Below are positions 17,898-26,241 of a DNA stretch of 35,597 nucleotides, one piece after another (within the stretch, counting starts at the first letter, position 1; every line of letters begins with the position of its first letter). This DNA comes from Candidatus Sulfotelmatobacter sp. (GTDB taxonomy: Bacteria > Acidobacteriota > Terriglobia > Terriglobales > Acidobacteriaceae), in assembly GCA_017883425.1 (NCBI GenBank), contig JADGNP010000006.1, forward strand, positions 1-35,597, in the 5' to 3' direction. The notes below the pieces were generated by a model. It saw only the letters and a program-made list of their open reading frames with translations. It had not been told where the DNA came from and did not search any database. The translations under genes were made by a program, and so were the position numbers.

Positions 17898-20800
17898 ATG
17901 AAAGCACAGACGTGCCGTCTCCTGACCCTAACTGCCGTTTGCAGTATGCTGAGTTTGGCCGCGACGATTTCGGCCTTCGCGCAGGACCTCTCTTCTTCTC
18001 CAACTTCTCTGAACTTTGGAAACGTCTACATCGGCAAGCCTTCGGGAAGCAAGGCGCTGACCATCACCAACATCTCGGGCGGTGGCATTACTATTACCAA
18101 CATCGGTTTTGACTGCGCCGGCTACGGAATCTCCGCGGGAGTGGCGCCATTTTCCTTCGGCGCGACCCAGACTATTACGCATTATTCGATCTTCCTGAAT
18201 CCCACCGCCGCGCAGACCTATAGCTGCAACTTCGTCATGACCATGAATGACGGCACCTTCGTGGATGTGCCAATCACCGGTGTCGGAATCGTGAGCACAG
18301 GGCTGGCCAGCGTGAATGTGTCATCGATGAGCTTTCCGAACCAGAAGGTCGGAACCACGAGCGCCGGGCAAACGGTTACGATCACCAACAGTGGCTCGAG
18401 CAGCGTAGCGTTAACCGGCATCACGCTGTCGCCACCCAGTTTCACGACGAGTGCCGTGACGCTTCCATACACCCTCCATGCGGGTTCCACCCTGCCGATT
18501 TCGGTGTTCTATACCCCAAGTGAAGTGACGTCAGAAACCGGAGCGCTGGATCTGACCTACACGCAAGTTGTCGATAACGGTGTGACGCTCACGGGCAATG
18601 GAATTGCGCCTACTTCGTTGGTAATCTCGACTTCGTCAACGCTGCCGCAGGCCACACAGAGTGCCGTCTACCAAACCACTCTCGCCGCCAGCGGCGGTAC
18701 AGGCGGGTATACCTGGGCCTTGGCATCGGGTTCGACGTTGCCTTTGGGATTGACTCTGTCGAGTTCCGGTGTAATCAGCGGCACGGTCGCGTCTACCGTC
18801 GCCACAGGAAATTACACTTTCACCGTGAAAGCGACGGATACAAGCTCTGGTTCCACCGCCAGTTCCGCGATGTCTATCGGCGTGTTTGCCAACCTCGCGG
18901 ACAACTGCGCCGACATTTCCTTCGACGTCCCCAACACCACGACGCCGATGACTGCGTTAACCGATCTTGGCACGGGAACCTATCAGGGGTCGGAAGGCGG
19001 GTTGTATCCCAATGGCAGCAACGTGCGGCCGACGTCTCATGACGCGGACGGCGTCGGCTTCGCGCGAGGGATTGTGCCTCTCGATGCCAACGGCAACTAT
19101 AGTCCGACCGGAAAGTACGTCATGATGGCCATCGGCGAATCGACGGCGCAGAACGAGTTCGGCCGGTTCCTGCCCATCGCCAACGCCGATCCGGCGAAGA
19201 ATCCCTATTTGGTGATAGTCAATGGCGCGCAAGGTGGCGCCACACCTTTCAACTTCACCAGCCCCAGTTCGGTGTATTGGTCCACGGTGATGAACAATTA
19301 CCTGCCACAGAATGGCGTGACCGCGAACCAGGTCGTCGTCATCTGGATGGAAGACACCGATGGAATCGCGTCCGGAACTTTTCCGAGCGACATCACCGTG
19401 CTTCAGTCTCAGTACGAGACCATGATGCAGACCATGCACACGCTGTTCCCGAACCTGAAGATGGTTTACTTCTCGTCGCGAGTGTACGGCGGATATTCCA
19501 ATGGCGTCGGGAATCCTGACAATCCTGAACCGTACGCCTATGAAGTTGGGTTCGCCGTGAAGTGGGCGATTCAGGACCAGATCAACGGCAATGCCAATTT
19601 GAATTACAACCCGGCCTTGGGAGCGGTAGTAGCGCCCTGGATGTCGTGGGGACCGTACTACTGGTCGAACGGCATGCTGGGCCGGAACGATGGATTGGAA
19701 TGGGACTGCGCGGACTTCTCCGCCGACGGAACGCATCCCTCCACCCAGTACGGGCAGTTGAAGGTCGCAACTTCGTTGCTCCAATTCCTCAAGACGGACG
19801 ATACGACGACACCGTGGTATCTGGCGCAGGGGGCCGTTCTTTCCCCGACCGGCGGTAACAATCAGACTGGCATTACCGGCACCACTCTGCCCACTGCCTT
19901 AACTGTACTGGCCTCGAATGGCGGGACTGCTGTTTCTGGCGTGAGTGTGAGCTTCAGCGACGGCGGCGCGAACGGGACGTTTACTCCAAACCCAGCCGTC
20001 ACCAACAGCAGCGGTATTGCGTCGACCAGTTACAAGCTCGGCGCCCCCGGAACCATCACAGTCACCGCCAGCAGTTCTGGTTATAATTCCGCGACCTTCA
20101 CAGAGACGTCTACGGCCGCGGTCAAGACTCTCGCCGTGAACGGCGGTAATAATCAGACTGGCGCTACGGGCAGCACGCTTCCGACCGCTCTGACTGTATT
20201 GGCCACGAACAACGGGACCGCCGTCTCCGGCGTGAGCGTATCGTTCACCGACGGCTCGACCGGGACTTTCACTCCCAATCCGGCAATCACGAACAGCAGC
20301 GGTATCGCATCGACCAGTTACAAATTGCCCACCGCGCCGGGGACTTATACCGTCACCGCCAGTAGTTCGGGCTATACGTCAACAACCTTCACTGAGACCG
20401 CCACTGCCACAACGGGGAAGCTTCTCACCGTGACCGGCGGCAACAACCAGACGGGTCCAGCGGGTACCACGCTGCCGACGGCATTGACCGTGGAGGCCAC
20501 GAATAACGGAAGCGCCGTCTCTGGCGTTAGCGTGACCTTCAAAGACAACAAAGCGGGCGGTACTTTCAATCCGGGCACCGCGGTTACGAACAGTAGCGGT
20601 ATCGCGTCGACCATCTACACGTTGCCGAAGTCGGCCAAGTCGATCACCGTCACCGCTGGCGCTGTCGGCTACACCTCGACAACCTTTAAAGAGACTTCCA
20701 CCGTAACCAAGACTCTTGCAGTAAACGGCGGCAACAATCAGACAGGCGTGGCCGGCACAACGCTGCCCACGGCGTTGACTGTATTGGCCACCAACAACGG

Positions 20801-21590
20801 CACCGCCGTTTTCGGTGTGAGCGTGTCGTTCACTGATGGCGCAGGCGGGACTTTCAGTCCAAACCCGGCCGTCAGCAACAGCAGCGGTATCGCGTCGACG
20901 AGCTACACTTTGCCGGCTACAGCCGGGACCTACACCGTCACTGCCAGCAGTACTGGCTACTCGTCGGCCACTTTCACAGAGACTGCAACCACTTCTGTGG
21001 CTGTTACTCAGCTGCAACTTGTTTCGGGCGGGAAACAGACCGGAACGGTTGGGACGACTCTGCCGAACCCGATTGTGATCAAGGCCAAGAACTCTTCCGG
21101 CGGGATCGTGGTGGGCGCTTCCATCAACTTCAGCGATGGTGTGGGTGGCACGTTCTCGCCGAATCCGGCACTCACTGGTTCGAACGGGGAAGCCAGCACT
21201 TCCTACACGCTTCCCACCAAGGCTCAGAGCCTTGTGGTGACCGCATCCGATGGGAGCGTGAAAACCACTGCTAGCGAGGCATCCGTTGCCGCTGCAGCCT
21301 CCGCGATTGCGATTGTGTCGGGGAATAACCAGTCGGCCAATCCCAATACCTTGCTTCCCAGCATGCTCATCGTGTCCGTGACCGATAAATACGGCAATGC
21401 CGTTTCGGGTTATACGGTGACGTTTACCGACAACGGCGCGGGAGGTACGTTCTCCACGACCACGCCCATAACCAATTCCTTCGGCCAGGCGTCGGTGAGC
21501 TACACCACCGGTTCGACCGCAGGAACAGTGACGATCACGGCGGGGTCGACGCAGACTGGCAGTGTCAATTTCACCGAGACGGTCATTTGA
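17898..21590 (+). CDS. Secreted multi-domain protein: HYDIN/ASPM-like domains, putative-Ig, probable SGNH-hydrolase core, six Big-1-like repeats
   Basis: Signal peptide MKAQTCRLLTLTAVCSMLSLAATISAFAQ with RBS-like GAGAGG. GES and DGTHPS motifs. Repeated GGNNQTG...TALTVLATNNGTAVSGVSVSFTDG...NSSGIASTSY. Confidence 0.9.
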   Translation: MKAQTCRLLTLTAVCSMLSLAATISAFAQDLSSSPTSLNFGNVYIGKPSGSKALTITNISGGGITITNIGFDCAGYGISAGVAPFSFGATQTITHYSIFLNPTAAQTYSCNFVMTMNDGTFVDVPITGVGIVSTGLASVNVSSMSFPNQKVGTTSAGQTVTITNSGSSSVALTGITLSPPSFTTSAVTLPYTLHAGSTLPISVFYTPSEVTSETGALDLTYTQVVDNGVTLTGNGIAPTSLVISTSSTLPQATQSAVYQTTLAASGGTGGYTWALASGSTLPLGLTLSSSGVISGTVASTVATGNYTFTVKATDTSSGSTASSAMSIGVFANLADNCADISFDVPNTTTPMTALTDLGTGTYQGSEGGLYPNGSNVRPTSHDADGVGFARGIVPLDANGNYSPTGKYVMMAIGESTAQNEFGRFLPIANADPAKNPYLVIVNGAQGGATPFNFTSPSSVYWSTVMNNYLPQNGVTANQVVVIWMEDTDGIASGTFPSDITVLQSQYETMMQTMHTLFPNLKMVYFSSRVYGGYSNGVGNPDNPEPYAYEVGFAVKWAIQDQINGNANLNYNPALGAVVAPWMSWGPYYWSNGMLGRNDGLEWDCADFSADGTHPSTQYGQLKVATSLLQFLKTDDTTTPWYLAQGAVLSPTGGNNQTGITGTTLPTALTVLASNGGTAVSGVSVSFSDGGANGTFTPNPAVTNSSGIASTSYKLGAPGTITVTASSSGYNSATFTETSTAAVKTLAVNGGNNQTGATGSTLPTALTVLATNNGTAVSGVSVSFTDGSTGTFTPNPAITNSSGIASTSYKLPTAPGTYTVTASSSGYTSTTFTETATATTGKLLTVTGGNNQTGPAGTTLPTALTVEATNNGSAVSGVSVTFKDNKAGGTFNPGTAVTNSSGIASTIYTLPKSAKSITVTAGAVGYTSTTFKETSTVTKTLAVNGGNNQTGVAGTTLPTALTVLATNNGTAVFGVSVSFTDGAGGTFSPNPAVSNSSGIASTSYTLPATAGTYTVTASSTGYSSATFTETATTSVAVTQLQLVSGGKQTGTVGTTLPNPIVIKAKNSSGGIVVGASINFSDGVGGTFSPNPALTGSNGEASTSYTLPTKAQSLVVTASDGSVKTTASEASVAAAASAIAIVSGNNQSANPNTLLPSMLIVSVTDKYGNAVSGYTVTFTDNGAGGTFSTTTPITNSFGQASVSYTTGSTAGTVTITAGSTQTGSVNFTETVI
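19851..21590 (+). repeat. Six tandem in-frame repeats, about 290-300 bp each (Ig-like domains)
   Basis: Repeat starts near 19851, 20142, 20436, 20727, 21027 and 21319. The first four are most alike and the last two diverge. Confidence 0.9.
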
Positions 21591-21602
21591 TGCGGCTTCG
21601 CC

Positions 21603-21637
21603 CGGGACGTTAGTCTTTCTCTACGTCCCGGTCTTTC
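21603..21637 (+). terminator. Terminator-like hairpin after the repeat-protein gene
   Basis: CGGGACGT-N12-ACGTCCCG followed by GTCTTTCC, 13 bp past the stop codon. Confidence 0.55.
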
Positions 21638-22016
21638 CACTGCGCTATTCTGTGACATCTAACCTTGCCTTCACCGGCGAATAAGCAGATTATTGCCAAG
21701 GCGCTAGCGGTCGGCGCAGCCGCCCTCAAGAGACGCGCAAGTCCTTTGTTATCAAGATTTTGACCTCTAACCCCTGGCGGCTCAAGATTTTGCAGACACT
21801 TTTTGCAAAACCCGCGCCAGTCGCGCCTTTCAAACGGGGTGGGGGAGGGGGTACTTCTCGCAATCCCAAGCTTCCCAAAACGAAACCAGCTAAAAAAGCA
21901 CTTCTCCAGTTAGTCAGCGAGAATCTTTTTCGAAGAATGCGCGACCACGAGGACAGGCGTGCGATGTACGTCGAGAGGGAGTTTTTGGCGGTAGTGGTTC
22001 AATTTGAAAGACCTTT

Positions 22017-22093
22017 ACCACCAAGGGCACGAAGTCACACGAAGGAAATGCATACACATGAAGTCCTTCGTGATACTTCGTGTCCTTTGTGGT
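22017..22093. repeat. Imperfect 30-bp inverted repeat of the ACCACnAAGGnCACGAAG type
   Basis: ACCACCAAGGGCACGAAGTCACACGAAGGA (22017-22046) against TCCTTCGTGATACTTCGTGTCCTTTGTGGT (22064-22093); 26/30 complementary. Confidence 0.85.
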
Positions 22094-22141
22094 TCATGGT
22101 TTTTGTCTTCCAGCAGCGAATTGATCCACTACTTGTTTGGC

Positions 22142-23710
22142 TTATGGCAACTGCCAGACCGTGTCGAGCACCGTGCCATCGACCCACTTCACGATGGCCA
22201 CTGGACGATCGCGGTGGACCGGTCGCTGGGGTTTTCCTCCGCAGATGCGTTCGACTTCTTCTTTGATTTCTCGCAGCGGCCGGATCGGAAGCTTCGAGCC
22301 TTTGACCGCATCCAGAAGATCCTGACGCCGCGGGTTGATGGCGATGCCGCGCTCGGTCACCACCACATCGATCAACTCGCCTGGCCCACACAGCGTCGTC
22401 ACCTCGTCGACGATCACCGGAATGCGATCACGGAAGGAAGGCACAGCCAGGATCGTGCATCGTGCCGAGAGGCAGTTTTGCCACCCGCCAATGCCGTGGA
22501 GAAGCCGTCCGTCGGAGTGCGTGACCACGTTCGCGTTGAAGTTCGCGTCTACTTCGGTGGCGCCGAGCACAACCGCGTCCACCATCGACGCGAAGTTCCC
22601 TTTGCCGTGATAGTTGTACGAAGTGAACGGGGAAGTCGCAACATGACGCGGGTTCGTTGCCATGGAGCGCACTCCGTCGAGATCGAAGGTTTGACCATCG
22701 AGGATATAGTCGGTGAGTCCTTCTTCCAGCAATTCGACCAGGTACTTGGTTGAACCCCCGCGCACGAAACGGGCCTTCACGCCAGCCTGCTTCATCATCG
22801 GCTTGAGGTAGCTGACGAAGGCCAGCGCGATTCCGCCCGCGCCGGCCTGGAAGGAAAAGCCGTTGCGCATGATTCCCGCGTCGCGCAGGAATCGGGCCAC
22901 AAATTCGGCGATGCGCAGACGGTCCGGCGAGCGCGTGATCTGGGTTGTACCCGAAACCATCCGAGCGGGATCGCCGATGGAGTCGACTTCGACGACGTAA
23001 TCCACGTTGTTGCCCTGGATCTGCCAGGGGACGCAAGGGAAGGGAACCAGGTTGTCGGTGACGACAATGACGTGGTCGGCGTACATCGAATCCGCCAGCG
23101 CGAAGCCCAGAGAGCCGCAAGCGGATTTTCCGTGCGAGGCATCGCAGTTGCCGAACGCATCGGCTGTGGGCGCGGCGATCACCGCGATATCGATGTGTAC
23201 TTCGCCGTCTTGAATAGCCTGCCAGCGCCCGCCATGCGAGCGCAGAACGCCCATGCCGCGCATTTTGCCTTGCGTGCAGTAATCGCCCAGAGGCCCGTTC
23301 ATGCTGCCCTCGATGTGGTCGATGGCTCCCGACTCCATCAACGCAATGGCATTTTTTTGCGAAGGGAAGGATGCGCTGGGGAACCACATCAGGTGCTTCA
23401 CCCCGGTCTGGGCCGCGGCTTCCAGCGCCATGAGCGCGACCCGGTCGCCGTCGCGAAGATGATGATGGGAGGACACGACCATGCCGTCGCGCAGGCCGCA
23501 TTTCCGCAGCGCGCTTTGCAGATCAGGGATGCGCTTGTCGCCATTTGTGGGATAGTCCGCCGCGGTGCGTACCGCAGGCGAGGCTTTGCCATCGAGCGGC
23601 CGGTATTTCCCGACGCCCATGAAGGGGGCTTGAGGACGGCCGTTGACCGTTTCCGGGACGATGCGTCCCGCCGAATTTGCGACCAGTTCAATTTTCTCGA
23701 GGATTGCCAT
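22142..23710 (-). CDS. citF: Citrate lyase alpha subunit-like (CitF family)
   Basis: MGVGKYRPLDGKASPAVRTAADYPTNGDKR N-terminus and CGPGELIDVVVTERGIAINPRRQDL C-terminus. Start MAILEKIELV at 23710. Confidence 0.88.
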   Translation of the reverse strand: MAILEKIELVANSAGRIVPETVNGRPQAPFMGVGKYRPLDGKASPAVRTAADYPTNGDKRIPDLQSALRKCGLRDGMVVSSHHHLRDGDRVALMALEAAAQTGVKHLMWFPSASFPSQKNAIALMESGAIDHIEGSMNGPLGDYCTQGKMRGMGVLRSHGGRWQAIQDGEVHIDIAVIAAPTADAFGNCDASHGKSACGSLGFALADSMYADHVIVVTDNLVPFPCVPWQIQGNNVDYVVEVDSIGDPARMVSGTTQITRSPDRLRIAEFVARFLRDAGIMRNGFSFQAGAGGIALAFVSYLKPMMKQAGVKARFVRGGSTKYLVELLEEGLTDYILDGQTFDLDGVRSMATNPRHVATSPFTSYNYHGKGNFASMVDAVVLGATEVDANFNANVVTHSDGRLLHGIGGWQNCLSARCTILAVPSFRDRIPVIVDEVTTLCGPGELIDVVVTERGIAINPRRQDLLDAVKGSKLPIRPLREIKEEVERICGGKPQRPVHRDRPVAIVKWVDGTVLDTVWQLP

Positions 23711-23771
23711 CAGACCCCCAATGCAACGAAAGACCCGGAACCGCGATGAATCAGCGGCGATGCTCGACCTT

Positions 23772-24977
23772 TTACGCGGCCAATCCCATGGCCTGCGCAC
23801 GCGCCATCAGCTTCAGGGCGCGCTGCACGACCGGAGGATCGATCATCTTCGAGCCCAGGCTCACGACTCCCAGACCCTTCTGCTGCGCCTCGTTGTAAGC
23901 CGCGACGATCTTCCGCGCCCGCTCGATTTCCGCCGTCGTGGGCGCGAATGCGTCGTGAATCACCGCAATCTGCAGCGGGTGAACGCAGCCCATGCCTTCA
24001 AATCCGAGCGCGCGGGAGTTTAGACCCCAGGCGCGCAGGCCTTCCAGGTCGCCGACGTCACCAAAGACCGAATCGATGGCCTGCACACCGGCGGCGTGCG
24101 CGGCGTTCACGATACGTTGCCGCGCATAGAGTGATTCCGCGCCCGTAGAAGTCTTCGCCACGCCAAGGTCGGCGGTGTAATCTTCCAGTCCGATCGTCAG
24201 TGCGACAATCTGTTCGCTCGCTTTGACGATCGCGAACGCGTTCTCGATCCCCAGCGCGGACTCAAGAATCGGCATAAGCCAGATCGGCCTCGTGATGCCG
24301 TAGTTGGCTTTGATCTCCGCCATGCGAGCGCTGGCCTCGGTGATCTGGCTCGGGCTCTCGACCTTGGGGATCAGAATCAGGTCCGGAGACTCGGGGACGA
24401 TCTCGTCGAGGTCCTCGAGTCCAAGCGGGAGTTGGTTGATGCGCACCATGCGTTCGCAGTGCAGAAAGTCGACGGCCCGCAGCGCATTGCGCACCAGCAA
24501 GCGCGCAGCATCCTTCTCGCTGGCGTGGACCGAGTCTTCCAGGTCGAGGATGACGCCGTCGGCCCCGTGCAGCGCCGCGTTGACGAAATACTTGGGCTCG
24601 CTGCCGGGAACGTAGAGCCGCGAGCGCCGCAGACGATCGCGCGCAGAAGGCTCCGGGAGCGCGATCCGGTCGGGGAGCACGCGCGTGCCCTGGCCCAGTC
24701 CGGCGCGCCGGACCGCGGCTTCGATGCGCGCGGCAATCACGAAGGGCAGCGCGCCCTCATCGTGGATCTGAACCTGGGCGTGCCGCACGCCGAGTGCCTC
24801 AAGCACCTCTTCGGCCTGCCGGTGGATCGAGTCGCCGTAATACGGTTTGACCCGCGACTCAAGTTCCACGGTAATGCCGCCGCGATCGCGGGGCTCAATC
24901 CGCACGTGAAGGTCAGACCGGACTTCCGCGCCGGAGTGGCCGGCTTCGCCGGTGCGAGTTTCCGTTGCGACTGTCAT
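23772..24977 (-). CDS. Fused citrate lyase ACP (CitD-like) and beta subunit (CitE/HpcH-HpaI family)
   Basis: N-terminal VRIEPRDRGGITVELESRVKPYYGDSIHRQAEEVLEALGVRHAQVQIHDEGALPFVIAARIEAAVRRA matches CitD; then RRSRLYVPGSEPKYF...GADGVILDLEDSV (CitE). Confidence 0.88.
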   Translation of the reverse strand: MTVATETRTGEAGHSGAEVRSDLHVRIEPRDRGGITVELESRVKPYYGDSIHRQAEEVLEALGVRHAQVQIHDEGALPFVIAARIEAAVRRAGLGQGTRVLPDRIALPEPSARDRLRRSRLYVPGSEPKYFVNAALHGADGVILDLEDSVHASEKDAARLLVRNALRAVDFLHCERMVRINQLPLGLEDLDEIVPESPDLILIPKVESPSQITEASARMAEIKANYGITRPIWLMPILESALGIENAFAIVKASEQIVALTIGLEDYTADLGVAKTSTGAESLYARQRIVNAAHAAGVQAIDSVFGDVGDLEGLRAWGLNSRALGFEGMGCVHPLQIAVIHDAFAPTTAEIERARKIVAAYNEAQQKGLGVVSLGSKMIDPPVVQRALKLMARAQAMGLAA

Positions 24978-24990
24978 GAGATCACCGTTT

Positions 24991-26235
24991 CTATTCGTGG
25001 ACTTCTGCGAGTTCAGCGTGGTTCGACGCATCCGCCGATTTCGACTGCTCAGCCAGCTTGGCCAAAACTGCGTCTGTCATTTGCACCGTGGTCGCCGCGC
25101 CCTGACTGATGGCTTTGGCGCTGCCGGGAATGCGCATCATGTCGTAGGTGCGAACTTTGCCTGCCTTCACGACGGCGGCGATGGCGTCGCGGATGCGGCG
25201 GGCTTTCTCCACCTCGCCGACGTGCTCGAGCATCATGACGGCGGAAAGGAACATCGCGATCGGGTTCACGATGGGCGGGTCGAGTTCCGCATACTTCGGA
25301 GCGGAGCCATGCGTCGGTTCGAAGACCGCGACTTCATCCCCGATGTTGCCGGATGCCGCGAAGCCCAGGCCGCCGATCAGGCCGGCGAAGGCGTCGGAGA
25401 TCACGTCGCCGAACAGGTTCGACGCGACCACCACTCCGTAGTCTTCCGGATTCTTGGTCAGCCACATGGTCTGGGCATCAATGTTGGTCGACCGCAACGC
25501 AATTCCCGGATATTCCTTGGCTACGGCCTTGGCTTCATCTTCCATCATGCCGGAAGTTTCGCGCAGCACGTTAGGCTTTTCGCAGATGGTGACAGACTTG
25601 TAGCTGTACTTTTTCGCCCATTCGAAGGCAGCCTGGCAAATCTTGCGTGCGGCGTGGCGAGTAATGATGCGCACCGAGATGGCAAGGTCAGGACCCGCAA
25701 TGGCGGTGAATGGTTTGAACTTGGAATGCGTCGCGAGCGCGGCTCGAACCTGCTCCGGCGGATTGGTCCACTCGACGCCGGCGTAAAGGCCTTCGGTATT
25801 CTGGCGGAAGACGACTACGTTGACAAGCGGTTCCTCAAAACCTCCGGCGGTCTTTTTGCGGATGAAGTTCAGCGGATTGCCGGGGAAGGAAATGCACGGG
25901 CGAATGCAAGTGTCGAGATGGAAGCGCTGCCGCATGGTGACAATGGGGCTGAAATACGAGTAGCCCTTGCCTCGGAGCTCCGGCCTGAGTTCGCCTTCCG
26001 CCTGTTTCTTGGGCTTGGAGGTGATGGCGCCAAACAGGCCCAGCTTGTGCTTGGCCAGCAGATCGACGGTGCGTTGGGGCAGGGCATTGCCCTCTCGGCA
26101 CCAGTACTCCCAGCCGATATCGGCGTGGATGTAGTCGGCGTCGAAGCCGACTGCTTTCAGAATCCGCAAGGCCTCGGGGAGAACCTGATTGCCAATTCCA
26201 TCTCCGGGCATGGTGACGACGGTATGTTTTGCCAT
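24991..26235 (-). CDS. Isocitrate/isopropylmalate-family decarboxylating dehydrogenase
   Basis: VVTMPGDGIGNQVLPEAL, VVFRQNTEGLYAGVEW, NLFGDVISDAFAGLIGGLGFAASGNIGDEVAVFEPTHGSAPKY. Confidence 0.92.
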   Translation of the reverse strand: MAKHTVVTMPGDGIGNQVLPEALRILKAVGFDADYIHADIGWEYWCREGNALPQRTVDLLAKHKLGLFGAITSKPKKQAEGELRPELRGKGYSYFSPIVTMRQRFHLDTCIRPCISFPGNPLNFIRKKTAGGFEEPLVNVVVFRQNTEGLYAGVEWTNPPEQVRAALATHSKFKPFTAIAGPDLAISVRIITRHAARKICQAAFEWAKKYSYKSVTICEKPNVLRETSGMMEDEAKAVAKEYPGIALRSTNIDAQTMWLTKNPEDYGVVVASNLFGDVISDAFAGLIGGLGFAASGNIGDEVAVFEPTHGSAPKYAELDPPIVNPIAMFLSAVMMLEHVGEVEKARRIRDAIAAVVKAGKVRTYDMMRIPGSAKAISQGAATTVQMTDAVLAKLAEQSKSADASNHAELAEVHE

Positions 26236-26241
26236 GATTGC

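Noticed and set aside
22142-24977. Standard citrate fermentation operon
   Set aside because: No citC, citX, citG or citrate transporter in the window, and the neighbours are aconitase, dehydrogenase and PrpD genes instead.
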